This document shows, in pieces, positions 17,305 to 25,684 of a stretch of 64,000 nt of DNA. Made by a program: the position numbers and the translations under genes. Every line of letters starts with the position of its first letter. The stretch's first letter is position 1. Where the stretch lies: the NCBI RefSeq assembly GCF_014649995.1, contig NZ_BMUC01000010.1, positions 47,495-111,494 on the forward strand, read 5' to 3'. Under the pieces are notes generated by a model. It was not told where the DNA came from. It ran no database searches and saw nothing but the letters and a program-made list of their open reading frames with translations. This DNA is from Streptomyces griseoflavus (GTDB lineage Bacteria > Actinomycetota > Actinomycetes > Streptomycetales > Streptomycetaceae).

Positions 17305-18348
17305 ATGAACCACGTCGCCCGCCCCGAGCGCTACGACGGCACCATGCGCTACCGGCGCACCGGCCGCTCGGGACTCGACCTCCCCCTGCTGTCCCTGGGC
17401 TACTGGCACAACTTCGGCGACGACCGGTCCTTCGCGTCGCAGCGCGAGATCGCCCTGCGCGCCTTCGACCTGGGGATCACCCACCACGACCTGGCGAACA
17501 ACTACGGTCCGCCCTACGGCTCCGCCGAGATCAACTTCGGCCGGCTGATGCGAGAGGACCTCGCGCCGTACCGGGACGAGCTGGTGATCTCCACCAAGGC
17601 CGGCTGGGACATGTGGCCCGGCCCGTACGGCCAGGGCGGCGGCTCCCGCAAGTACATGCTGGCCTCCCTGGACCAGTCGCTGAAGCGCATGGGCCTGGAG
17701 TACGTCGACATCTTCTACTCGCACCGCCTCGACGCCACCACGCCCCTGGAGGAGACCATGGGTGCCCTGGACACCGCGGTCCGCCAGGGCAAGGCGCTCT
17801 ACGTGGGCATCTCCTCGTACGACGCCGAGCGCACCCGGGAGGCCGCGGCCGTCCTCCGCGACCTCGGCACTCCCCTGCTGATCCACCAGCCGTCGTACAA
17901 CATGCTGAATCGCTGGATCGAGACGGACGGTCTGCTGGACGCGGCCCAGGAGGAGGGCTTCGGGGTCATCGGGTTCACGGCGCTCGCCCAGGGGCTGCTG
18001 ACCGGGCGCTACCTGGACGGTGTGCCGGGCGACTCCCGGGCGGCGGCGGGCAAGTCGTTCGACAGCGGGTGGCTGACCGAGGAGATGCTGGACCGGCTGC
18101 GCGCCCTGAACGGCATCGCGGCCCGGCGCGGGCAGACCCTCGCGCAGATGGCGCTCGCCTGGGCGCTGCGGGACCGGCGGGTCACCTCGCTGGTGATCGG
18201 TGCCTCCCGCACCGAGCAGCTGGAGCAGAACGTGGCCGCGCTGGAGAACCTCGACTTCTCCGCCGAGGAGCTGGCCGAGATCGACACCTACGCCACCGAG
18301 GGCGGCGTCGACCTGTGGCGCGAGGCGCGCCTGGGCACGATGGGCTGA
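17305..18348 (+). CDS. gpr: Aldo/keto reductase, L-glyceraldehyde 3-phosphate reductase type (YghZ)
   Basis: 347 residues, starting at an ATG 9 nt after GGAG; an in-frame ATG 63 bp upstream lacks family homology. It follows E. coli YghZ closely: MRYRRTGRSGLDLPLLSLGYWHNFG, FDLGITHHDLANNYGPPYGSAE (catalytic Asp and Tyr), ISTKAGWDMW (Lys), LASLDQSLKRMGLEYVDIFYSHR (His) and VIGASR, which binds NADPH phosphate. The family reduces L-glyceraldehyde 3-phosphate and other aldehydes, probably as detoxification in the cytosol. Confidence 0.92.
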   Translation: MNHVARPERYDGTMRYRRTGRSGLDLPLLSLGYWHNFGDDRSFASQREIALRAFDLGITHHDLANNYGPPYGSAEINFGRLMREDLAPYRDELVISTKAGWDMWPGPYGQGGGSRKYMLASLDQSLKRMGLEYVDIFYSHRLDATTPLEETMGALDTAVRQGKALYVGISSYDAERTREAAAVLRDLGTPLLIHQPSYNMLNRWIETDGLLDAAQEEGFGVIGFTALAQGLLTGRYLDGVPGDSRAAAGKSFDSGWLTEEMLDRLRALNGIAARRGQTLAQMALAWALRDRRVTSLVIGASRTEQLEQNVAALENLDFSAEELAEIDTYATEGGVDLWREARLGTMG

Positions 18349-18452
18349 TCCGCCCGGGCCCTCGGGGTGTGGGACGCCGGGGACGGGGAACTGCGGTGCG
18401 GTGAGCCGCGCCCGGACGGCGCGGCGGCCCCCGGCCCCGCAGGGACGGACGT

Positions 18453-18935
18453 ATGCAGACCTTTCTGCCGTACCCCGGCTTCCAGGAGTCGGCGCTCGTC
18501 CTCGACCGGCGCCGGCTCGGCAAGCAGCGGGTCGAGGCGATCCAGGTGCTGCGCGGTCTGATCGTCCCGGGGTACGGGTGGCGCCGCCATCCCGCGGTGC
18601 GCATGTGGACCGGCTACGAGGAGGCTCTGGTCCGCTACGGCCTGGACATCTGCCGGGTGTGGCGCGACCTGGGCCACCAGGACAGCTGCGCCGCCACCCT
18701 CGTGGCCGACCTGGCGGGCGTGCGGCCCGGTGCGCCGGTGCGCGGTCAGCGGGAGCTGGCCGAGGCGGGTGAGCTGCCGCCCTGGCTCGGGCAGGAAGCC
18801 GTGCACCGCAGCCACCGCTCGGCACTGCTGCGCAAGGATCCGGACGTCTACCGGGAGCGGTTCCCGGGCGAGCCGGACGACCTGCCGTACGTGTGGCCGT
18901 CGTCCGACCGCGATCCGGAGGCGGCCGGTGACTGA
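18453..18935 (+). CDS. MSMEG_6728 family protein
   Basis: 160 residues. The opening MQTFLPYPGFQESALVLDRRRLGKQRVEAIQVLRGL and the later HPAVRMWTGYEEALVRYGLDIC are the signature of the actinobacterial MSMEG_6728 family, related to the pyrimidine-dimer glycosylase fold by annotation, though no enzymatic role is established. The C-terminal half has SHRSALLRKDPDVYRERFPGEPDDLPYVWPS, also typical. Soluble, no signal. A convergent terminator separates it from the ABC importer genes. Confidence 0.8.
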   Translation: MQTFLPYPGFQESALVLDRRRLGKQRVEAIQVLRGLIVPGYGWRRHPAVRMWTGYEEALVRYGLDICRVWRDLGHQDSCAATLVADLAGVRPGAPVRGQRELAEAGELPPWLGQEAVHRSHRSALLRKDPDVYRERFPGEPDDLPYVWPSSDRDPEAAGD

Positions 18936-18969
18936 CCCCGGCGGCCCCCTCCCCTGAGGTCCGCCGGGG
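18936..18969. terminator. Convergent terminator
   Basis: CCCCGGCGG at 18936-18944 pairs exactly with CCGCCGGGG at 18961-18969 across a 16-nt loop, between the MSMEG_6728-type gene and the importer operon end. Confidence 0.6.
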
Positions 18970-18988
18970 CCGGCCGGGCCGCCGTCCG

Positions 18989-20275
18989 TCACCGCCCGGA
19001 CAGGTAGTCCTCCACGCCCGGTGCCTCGTGCGCGTCCTCGGCGTTCACCACGCCGCCGACCGCCTTGGCGTCGGGCTTGAGCACATAGGTCCTGACGCTC
19101 GCCGGACGGTCGACGTCGGAGAAGTTCTGCGGGGTGCCGAGGCCGGTGTCGGCGTTCGTCTGCGCACGGTGCGCCTTGACGACGTCCTCGCGGCTGAGGC
19201 CGCCCGCCTCGCAGGCCTTCTTCAGGTCGGCGCCCATCAGCTGGGCGGCGTTGTACCCGGACAGCACGCCGGAGTCGACCGGCGAGCCCGGGTACTTCTT
19301 CTGGTACGAGGCCACCATGCGCCGCACGCCGGGAAGGTCGGAGCTGACGGCGGGCGCGGCGCTCACGATGCTGAGCATCGCGGCCAGGGCGGGCGCGGCG
19401 GGCGTCTTCATCAGCTGGGGCGCGAAGCCGGGGGCGCTGCTGACGACGGGGACCTTCAGTCCGCGGGAGGCGGCGACGCCGACGAGGGAGGCGGTCTGGG
19501 CGGGGCCGGCGCTGATCAGGACGGCCTTGACGCCCTCCTTGCTCAGGGCGGAGACCTGGGCGGACAGGTCGGTGTCCGTCGCCTTGATCTTCTGTCCGGT
19601 CACCTTCAGGCCGGCCTGTCCGGCCGCCCAGGTGGAGCCCTCCAGGGCGTTGGCGCCGTAGTCGCCCTCGAAGTAGACGTGGCCGATGGTGTCGCCCTTC
19701 TTCAGGCCCTTGGTGCGGGTGAGGAACTCGACCGCGGCGATCATGTCGACGTCGTAGGTGGTGCCGAGCACCTGGATGGCTTCCTTGCCGAGCAGGGAGG
19801 CGGCCCACGCCTGCGGGAAGGTGAGCACCTTGTCCTGCTGGATGTCGTCGAGGAGCGCCGCGACCACCGGGGAGCCGATGACCTGGGGCAGCGCGACGAC
19901 GTCGGGGGCGATGTCGGCGTAGGCGGTGACGGCCTTCTGCACGTCGTAGCCGTGGTCCTTGACGACGATCTCGATCTCGCGGTCGCAGATGCCGCCGTCG
20001 GCGTTGACCTCGTCGGCCCACATCTGCTGGGCCTGCACGATGCTCTTGCCGAGGGTGGCGTAGGGGCCGGTGAGGTCGGTGAGGGCGCCCAGTCTGATGG
20101 TGTCGGCGCCGATTCCGGGGCCGGTGCGGACACCGTCGGCGGCTTCGCCGCCGCCCTTGCCGTCCTCCGCCTTGGAACTGCATCCGGTGGCCGCGAGCAG
20201 CAGGACGAGGGCGCCGGCGAGGACGGTGCCGGCGGTGCGGCGCCGGGTGCGGGGCCTGTGGTGCGTGGTGTTCAC
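18989..20275 (-). CDS. livK: Branched-chain-type ABC importer, substrate-binding lipoprotein
   Basis: 428 residues from GTG. A lipoprotein signal with lipobox LLAATGCSS puts the lipidated Cys near residue 32. The mature part is a type I periplasmic-binding fold (IRLGALTDLTGPYATLGKS, GICDREIEIVVKDHGYD, VIGSPVVAALLDD, GHVYFEGDYGANAL), as in LivJ/K-like receptors for amino acids, amides or urea. Substrate cannot be read from sequence. It is the last of five overlapping genes (GTGA overlap with the permease), an unusual position for a receptor gene. Confidence 0.88.
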   Translation of the reverse strand: MNTTHHRPRTRRRTAGTVLAGALVLLLAATGCSSKAEDGKGGGEAADGVRTGPGIGADTIRLGALTDLTGPYATLGKSIVQAQQMWADEVNADGGICDREIEIVVKDHGYDVQKAVTAYADIAPDVVALPQVIGSPVVAALLDDIQQDKVLTFPQAWAASLLGKEAIQVLGTTYDVDMIAAVEFLTRTKGLKKGDTIGHVYFEGDYGANALEGSTWAAGQAGLKVTGQKIKATDTDLSAQVSALSKEGVKAVLISAGPAQTASLVGVAASRGLKVPVVSSAPGFAPQLMKTPAAPALAAMLSIVSAAPAVSSDLPGVRRMVASYQKKYPGSPVDSGVLSGYNAAQLMGADLKKACEAGGLSREDVVKAHRAQTNADTGLGTPQNFSDVDRPASVRTYVLKPDAKAVGGVVNAEDAHEAPGVEDYLSGR

Positions 20276-21417
20276 GGGGTGTGCTCCTTGGGTCGTGCGG
20301 CTGCGGTCGGCTGCGGGGGCGAGGGGACGTCGGTCGGGTCGGCGGGAGTACGGGATCGGCGGCGCCGTACGCGGTCGCCGGCCCGGCGTGCCAGGCCGTG
20401 CAGACCGTCGGGGGCGTACAGCAGTACCAGGACGATGGCCGCGCCGTAGAGGTAGCGGGCGGCCTCGGTGGGGCCCACGGCGCCCTCGGCCGAGCCGGGG
20501 GCGGCGACCAGCGGGAGCTGGTCGGCGTAGCGGGTCATCAGCAGGGGCAGCGCGGTGACGAAGACGGCGCCGGCGGTGGCTCCGGCGACCGAACCGAGAC
20601 CGCCGATGACGATCATGGCGAGGTAGTCGACGGAGAGCACCAGGGAGAAGTAGTCCGGGACGACCCGGCGGAAGACGAGCGCGAGGAGCACGCCCGCGAG
20701 ACCGGCGTACATCGACGACACCACGAAGGCCGCTGACCGGTGGCGGGCGACGTCGACGCCCATCACGGCGGCCGCGGTCTCGCTGTCGCGCAGGGCGGCC
20801 AGCGCACGGCCGGGGCGTGAGCGCAGCAGGCCGCGTGCGGTGAACCAGGTGAACGCGAACAGCGCCAGGCCCAGGAACCACAGCCGTTCCTCCGCGCCGA
20901 ACGGCACCCCGAGGACGGTCAGTTCGGAATCGCTCTCCGCGAAGGCGAACCCGCCGAGGGTGAGCGGGGGCACGGAGCGGCCGTTGAAGCCGCCGGTGAC
21001 GGAGTCCGCGGTCAGCAGGACGTGGTGTCCCAGGAACACCAGGGCGAGCGTCGCGATCCCGAGGTAGATGCCCTTGACCCGGGCGGCGACGGGGCTGAAC
21101 AGCCCACCGGCCGCCCCGGCGAGCAGCACCGCGAGGAGCGCGGCGAGAGCCGGTGGCAGTCCGGGCCCGGGTTCGCCCGCGAACCAGGCGTAGCCGTACG
21201 CGCCGACGGCGAGGAAGAAGGCATGACCGAGGGAGAGCTGGCCGGCGGTGCCGCTGAGCAGGGCCAGCCCGACGGCGCCGATGGCGGCGGCCATGGAGAA
21301 CAGGCCGATGCGCAGCCAGAAGGCGTCCAGGTAGAAGGGAGGCAGGCACAGCACGACGGCGAGCAGCAGCAGCCTGCCCCGCCGGCGGGTCAGGGCTTTG
21401 AGGAGTCGGTCAGACAC
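20272..21417 (-). CDS. livM: ABC importer permease, LivM type
   Basis: 381 residues from GTG. Ten or so membrane helices with LLSGTAGQLSLGHAFFLAVGAYGYA and the EAA-like loop ALRDSETAAAVMGVDVARHR, both typical of LivM. SSMYAGLAGVLLALVFRRVVPDYFS and VIGGLGSVAGATAGAVFV also match. The hydrophilic C-terminus (about 45 residues) is longer than usual. It overlaps livH by 8 bp and livK by 4 bp. Confidence 0.92.
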   Translation of the reverse strand: MSDRLLKALTRRRGRLLLLAVVLCLPPFYLDAFWLRIGLFSMAAAIGAVGLALLSGTAGQLSLGHAFFLAVGAYGYAWFAGEPGPGLPPALAALLAVLLAGAAGGLFSPVAARVKGIYLGIATLALVFLGHHVLLTADSVTGGFNGRSVPPLTLGGFAFAESDSELTVLGVPFGAEERLWFLGLALFAFTWFTARGLLRSRPGRALAALRDSETAAAVMGVDVARHRSAAFVVSSMYAGLAGVLLALVFRRVVPDYFSLVLSVDYLAMIVIGGLGSVAGATAGAVFVTALPLLMTRYADQLPLVAAPGSAEGAVGPTEAARYLYGAAIVLVLLYAPDGLHGLARRAGDRVRRRRSRTPADPTDVPSPPQPTAAARPKEHTP

Positions 21418-22306
21418 GGGCCGCTCCCTTCGCTCCGAACAGCCCGGTGGGCCGCACGAGAAGCACCAGCAGCATCACGGCGTAGGGGGCGACGTCGCCG
21501 AATCCCTCGCCGAGGACGTGCAGTTCGGACTGGTAGCCGACGACGAGCGCCTCGGTGAGGCCGATGATCAGGCTGCCCGCGAGGGCGCCGGCCGGTGAGG
21601 CGAGTCCGCCGAGGATCGCGGCGGGGAAGGCGTTGAGGGCGATCTGACCGGTGGTGCGTTCCAGGCCCGGTGCGGGGAACGCGGCGAGGAACACCGCCGC
21701 GAGGGCGGCGAGCGCGCCCGCCAGGCACCAGGCGCCCGCGCGGACCCGGCCGAGCCGTACGCCCATGAGCGCGGCGGCCTCCAGGTCCTCGGCCGCGGCC
21801 CGCAGGGACAGCCCCCAGGAGGTGAACCGGAACAGCGCGAACACCCCGCCGATGACCACGGCCGACACCACGATCGCGGCGAGCCGGCTGTCGGCGACGG
21901 TGAGCGGCCCCAGTTCGGTCACCGCGTCGCCCCACGGGTCGCCGAGTGTCAGCAGGTCGCCGCCGATGCGCCGGGCGAGGTCGGTGAGCAGGACGATGTC
22001 GATGCCGATGGTGACGATGGTCTGCACGTGCGCCGAGTGGGCGTCCTGGCCGCCGCGTTGCAGCAGGAAGCGGTCGAGCGCGCCGGCGAGGGCGGCCGTG
22101 GTCAGGACCGCCAGGGCGAGCGCTCCGGCGAAGCCCAGGTCGTCGTGGAGGACGGCGACGAGGTAGCCGCCGAACAGCAGCAGGGAGCCGTGGGCGAAGT
22201 TGAGGACGCCGGAGGCCTTGAAGATGACGACGAAGCCGAGGGCGACCAGCGCGTAGACCGCGCCGAGTGCCAGTCCGCCGAGGATGTTGTCGAGAAGTAC
22301 CGTCAT
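21410..22306 (-). CDS. livH: ABC importer permease, LivH type
   Basis: 298 residues, about eight helices. GLALGAVYALVALGFVVIFKASGVLNFAHGSLLLFGGY is the LivH signature opening, and the cytoplasmic coupling loop RAAAEDLEAAALMGVRLGRVR is present. It pairs with LivM in the membrane. Start overlaps the livG stop by 4 bp. Confidence 0.93.
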   Translation of the reverse strand: MTVLLDNILGGLALGAVYALVALGFVVIFKASGVLNFAHGSLLLFGGYLVAVLHDDLGFAGALALAVLTTAALAGALDRFLLQRGGQDAHSAHVQTIVTIGIDIVLLTDLARRIGGDLLTLGDPWGDAVTELGPLTVADSRLAAIVVSAVVIGGVFALFRFTSWGLSLRAAAEDLEAAALMGVRLGRVRAGAWCLAGALAALAAVFLAAFPAPGLERTTGQIALNAFPAAILGGLASPAGALAGSLIIGLTEALVVGYQSELHVLGEGFGDVAPYAVMLLVLLVRPTGLFGAKGAARV

Positions 22307-23106
22307 GCCGCGTCCTCCCCGGTCGCGTCGGTGCCGAGGTAGGCGCGCAGCACCTCGGGGTCCTGGCGGACCTCGTCGGGGGTGCCGTGGGCGATGCGCC
22401 GGCCGAAGTCGAGCACGGTGACGTCGTCGGCCAGACGCATGACGAGACCCATGTCGTGTTCGACAAGGACGACGGACAGGCCGAGTTCGGCGCGGAGTTC
22501 GCCCACGACCTGGGCGGTGCGGGCGCGTTCGGAGGCGTTCATGCCGGCCACGGGCTCGTCCAGGAGCAGCACGCGCGGCTCCAGGCAGAGGGCACGGGCG
22601 AGTTCGACGCGCTTGCGGTCGCCGTACGACAACAGGGCGACCGGGCTGTCGAAGTGCCGGCCGAGTCCGGTGAGTTCGGCGATCTCGCGGGCCCGGTCGA
22701 GGTGCTCGCGCTGTTCGCGCCGGGCGCTCGGCAGGCGCAGTGCGCTCGCGGCGAATCCCGCGCGGGTCAGGGCGTGGCGGCCGAGCATGAGGTTGTCGGC
22801 GACCGTGCCGTGGGTGGTGACGATGTTCTGGAAGGTGCGGGCCACTCCGAGTGCGGCAATGCGGTGCGGGGCGAGCCGGGAGAGTTCGGTGCCGCCGAGG
22901 GTCACCGTGCCCTCGGCCGGGCGGCACAGGCCGGACAGGACGTTGAAGCAGGTGGACTTGCCGGCGCCGTTGGGCCCGATGAGCGCGTGCACCGAGCCGG
23001 GGGTGACGGTGAAGGAGACGCCGTCGAGGGCGGTGAGTCCGGCGAAGCGCACGGTGACGTCCCGTACCTCGAGCACGGGCGGTGCGGTGGTGGTGCGGTC
23101 GTTCAC
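22303..23106 (-). CDS. livG: ABC importer ATP-binding protein, LivG type
   Basis: 267 residues from GTG. Walker A GPNGAGKST, the LivG-type VARTFQN Q-loop region, signature motif LLSYGDRKRVELARAL, Walker B VLLLDEPVAGMN and the EHDM switch with VTVLDFG. Cytoplasmic ATPase driving the importer together with LivF. Overlaps livF and livH by 4 bp each. Confidence 0.93.
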   Translation of the reverse strand: MNDRTTTAPPVLEVRDVTVRFAGLTALDGVSFTVTPGSVHALIGPNGAGKSTCFNVLSGLCRPAEGTVTLGGTELSRLAPHRIAALGVARTFQNIVTTHGTVADNLMLGRHALTRAGFAASALRLPSARREQREHLDRAREIAELTGLGRHFDSPVALLSYGDRKRVELARALCLEPRVLLLDEPVAGMNASERARTAQVVGELRAELGLSVVLVEHDMGLVMRLADDVTVLDFGRRIAHGTPDEVRQDPEVLRAYLGTDATGEDAA

Positions 23107-23885
23107 GCGGCCCCCTGCTCCTCGGCCGACTCGCCCAGGTACAGGCGGCGGACGGCGTCGGTGCGGGCGAGTTCGTCGGCGGGGCCGGACAGACGGGTCT
23201 CGCCGACCTCCAGGACGTGCGCGTGGTCGGCGAGGGAGAGCGCCATCCCGGCGTTCTGCTCGACGAGGAGTACGGCGGTGCCCTGGGCGTTGATCTCGCG
23301 GATGACCTCGGCGATCCGGTACACCATCTGCGGGGCGAGTCCGAGGGAGGGCTCGTCGAGGAGGAGCAGGCGGGGGGCGGCCATCAGGGCGCGGCCGATG
23401 GCGAGCATCTGCTGCTCGCCGCCGGAGAGCAGGCCGGCCGCCTGGTGGGTGCGTTCGGCGAGGCGGGGGAACAGCGCGAACACGCGGTCGCGGGCCTCCT
23501 GGACCTGGGCGCGTCCGCGCCGGCCGAGGCCGAGACCCCCGGAGCGGAGGTTCTCGTCGACCGAGAGTCCGGCGAACACCCGCCGTCCCTCGGGGACCTG
23601 GACGACCCCGGCGCGCACCGCGGCGACGGGGTCCTTGCCGTCGAGCACCGTCCCGCCGTAGCGGATGCGGCCGGCCGTGACCGCGCCGCGGTGCAGGCGC
23701 AACGTGCCGGAGACCGCCCGCAGCAGGGTCGTCTTGCCCGCGCCGTTGGCGCCGAGCAGCGCCACCACGGCGCCGGGCGGCACGGTCAGGGACACGGAAC
23801 GGAGAGCGGACAGCGCGCGCCCGTACGTCACGTCGACGTTCTCGACGTGCAGCGCGGGCAGGCCGTCCGGTGGTGCTTCGGGCAT
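23103..23885 (-). CDS. livF: ABC importer ATP-binding protein, LivF type
   Basis: 260 residues; the ATG has GAGGAG 6 nt upstream. Walker A GANGAGKTT, VVQVPEGRRVFAGLSVDENL (LivF-type Q-loop), signature LLSGGEQQMLAIGRAL, Walker B LLLLDEPSLGLAP and the switch LVEQNAGMAL. First gene of the operon, in the order F-G-H-M-K. A longer reading frame upstream would start at 24005, but has no homology and no ribosome site. Confidence 0.93.
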   Translation of the reverse strand: MPEAPPDGLPALHVENVDVTYGRALSALRSVSLTVPPGAVVALLGANGAGKTTLLRAVSGTLRLHRGAVTAGRIRYGGTVLDGKDPVAAVRAGVVQVPEGRRVFAGLSVDENLRSGGLGLGRRGRAQVQEARDRVFALFPRLAERTHQAAGLLSGGEQQMLAIGRALMAAPRLLLLDEPSLGLAPQMVYRIAEVIREINAQGTAVLLVEQNAGMALSLADHAHVLEVGETRLSGPADELARTDAVRRLYLGESAEEQGAA

Positions 23886-24045
23886 CACGGCTCCTCGGGA
23901 CCGCGCCGCGGGCGGCGGCACGGTTTCGGGGGAAGGGGAGCCCACGACAGCACGGGCGCGAGCGGCCGGTACAGCGTTCGGCGGGGGCTCGCTGCGGCGT
24001 ACCAACGGGGGTGGGTGGGGGTTGTGCGGGTGCCCAGGCGGGGGG

Positions 24046-24126
24046 CGGGGGCGGTACGGCTGCGCGTCAGGGCGGGGGCGGTACGGCTGCGCGTCAGGGC
24101 GGGGGCGGTACGGCTGCGCGTCAGGG
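24046..24126. repeat. Three perfect tandem copies of a 27-bp unit
   Basis: Each copy begins CGGGGGCGGTACGGCTGCGC and ends GTCAGGG; copies start at 24046, 24073 and 24100, and the fourth breaks off after one base. The 27-bp period is nine codons or about 2.6 helical turns. It lies 160 bp upstream of livF. Confidence 0.85.
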
Positions 24127-24223
24127 CCAGGTGGGCGGCCGGGGTGGCGGCGGTCGACGGGGGTTCTGTGGTGGGGGCGTCGTAGGAGGTTGTCGCCCCC
24201 GCCGCCCCTTCCCGTCCCGTCCG

Positions 24224-24240
24224 CGGGGGCTGCGCCCCCG
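24224..24240 (-). terminator. Terminator-like hairpin after the PucR-type regulator
   Basis: CGGGGGC (24224-24230) pairs with GCCCCCG (24234-24240) around a TGC loop, followed on the minus strand by further GC-rich sequence. It lies about 45 bp downstream of the regulator stop codon. Confidence 0.5.
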
Positions 24241-24282
24241 GACCCCGCTTGCGCAGTTCCCCGCGCCCCTGGAGGGGGGTGG

Positions 24283-25542
24283 TCAGCGGTTGAGGAGGGT
24301 GCGGGCGGTGAGGGCGAGGCTGACCTCGACGAGGTCGGAGGGGCGGGAGAGGGAGCGGCCCGTCAGCTGTTCGTAGCGGCGCAGGCGGTTGAGGACGGTG
24401 TTGCGGTGGCAGTACAGGCGACGGCTCGCCCGCTGCGCCGAGCCGTCGCAGGCCAGCCAGGTGGCCAGGGTGTCCAGCAGGACCTCCGCGTCGGCGGGTT
24501 CGAGGTGGGCCAGCGGGCCGAGGAGACGCTCGGTGAGCGCGGCGCCGAGTTCGGGGCTCGACGCCACCAGCGCCGCCGGGAGGTGCTCGGTCAGCCGGAC
24601 GGTGCCGCCCGGCTCCGGGCACAGGGTCAGCGCGGTGTCCGCCAGCCGCCGCGCCTCCCCCACGGCGGCCAGTCCCTCCACCGCGCTGCCGATCCCCACC
24701 CGTGTACCGGGCGGCTGTTCCTCCGTCACGATCGACTCCTCACCGTCCTCGACCAGAACGATGCCGTAATCGGCGTCCGCGCCGGTGTGCCAGTGCACGC
24801 GCACATCCGGGGCGAGCGCCGCTTGGGCACCCGGACAACCGGCGAGCCTGCCGCCGGCGGCCGCGACGACCAGGTAGCGCCCGTGCTCCGGCAGGCCCAG
24901 CGCCGACGCGGCCTCGGGCAGGTCGGCGATCCTGCTCGTGCCGTCCAGCAGCGCCGCCGCCAGCAGACGCACCCTGTTCTCCCTGCGCCACGCCAGCTGC
25001 CGCTCGGTCTGCCGGTAGGCGTCCGCGACGAGCGTGCAGTGCTCGTCGACGAAGTCCCACACGTCGGACGCCACGTGCACCAGCAGCCGCACGTCCTCCG
25101 GTGCCGCCCTGGAGGTCTCGTCGACCAGGCCCTGCCACACCAGGGAGCCGCCCAGCCGGAAGGCGTGCAGCACCGCGTCCAGCGGCAGCCCCTGTTCGGC
25201 ACGCGTGGCACCGATCCGCCAGGAGCATCGGCGCGCCCCGTCCCGGGCGCCCCTCGGGTCGAGCAGGGAGGAGATGCTGTGCCGCAGGGAACGGTGCACC
25301 TCCTGCCAGGTCGCGGTGGCGTCCGCCTCCACCGCGGTGCGGTAGGCGGGCTCCTGTTCCTGCAGTACCGCGACCAGCCGGTCGGTGAGCTGCGGCAGGT
25401 CCTCCAGCAGGACGCGCGACGCCCGGTGCAGCACGCGCAGCGCGTCGGCGTCGATCAGCGACCGCATGCGCGGCGTCCGCTGACGCGGAGCCGGCACGGG
25501 TCCGGGGCGAAGCAGGGTACGTGGCCGTACGGCGTGTGGCAT
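24283..25542 (-). CDS. PucR/CdaR-type transcriptional regulator
   Basis: 419 residues; ATG with GGGGGAG 8 nt upstream. An N-terminal RsbRD-like helical region (QLTDRLVAVLQEQEPAYR...), a central GGDEF-like sensor region (about 215-330) and the C-terminal PucR helix-turn-helix RLYCHRNTVLNRLRRYEQLTGRSLSRPSDLVEVSLAL. Family members sense small molecules and control purine, amino-acid or sugar-acid catabolism. It lies directly upstream of the ABC importer in the same direction, separated by 397 bp, so control of that importer is plausible but unproven. Confidence 0.87.
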   Translation of the reverse strand: MPHAVRPRTLLRPGPVPAPRQRTPRMRSLIDADALRVLHRASRVLLEDLPQLTDRLVAVLQEQEPAYRTAVEADATATWQEVHRSLRHSISSLLDPRGARDGARRCSWRIGATRAEQGLPLDAVLHAFRLGGSLVWQGLVDETSRAAPEDVRLLVHVASDVWDFVDEHCTLVADAYRQTERQLAWRRENRVRLLAAALLDGTSRIADLPEAASALGLPEHGRYLVVAAAGGRLAGCPGAQAALAPDVRVHWHTGADADYGIVLVEDGEESIVTEEQPPGTRVGIGSAVEGLAAVGEARRLADTALTLCPEPGGTVRLTEHLPAALVASSPELGAALTERLLGPLAHLEPADAEVLLDTLATWLACDGSAQRASRRLYCHRNTVLNRLRRYEQLTGRSLSRPSDLVEVSLALTARTLLNR

Positions 25543-25684
25543 CGCGCATCTCCCCCAGGGTCGGCTTCCCGGCGGTGCCCGTGCGGCGGTCTCCCTGCCG
25601 GCGCCCGGCCGGCCGGAGAGCGGATGGACCGGCCGCCACCGGACTCGTCCTGCCGTGAAGGATGGCATACCGTCCGGTCGGTCC

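Larger units (their letters stand above)
23886..24282. other. Intergenic region upstream of livF with tandem repeats
   Basis: 397 bp without a supported gene. It holds three 27-bp tandem copies (24046-24126) and, next to the PucR stop, a GC hairpin plus the common Streptomyces intergenic phrase GCGCAGTTCCCCGCGCCCCT (24251-24270). The livF promoter should lie between the repeats and 23885. Confidence 0.6.

Noticed and set aside
23886-24005. N-terminal extension of LivF to a GTG at 24005
   Set aside because: The extra residues show no homology, and the ATG at 23885 has a strong ribosome site.
24046-24126. Tandem repeats as a CRISPR array
   Set aside because: The units are contiguous with no spacers, and no cas gene is near.
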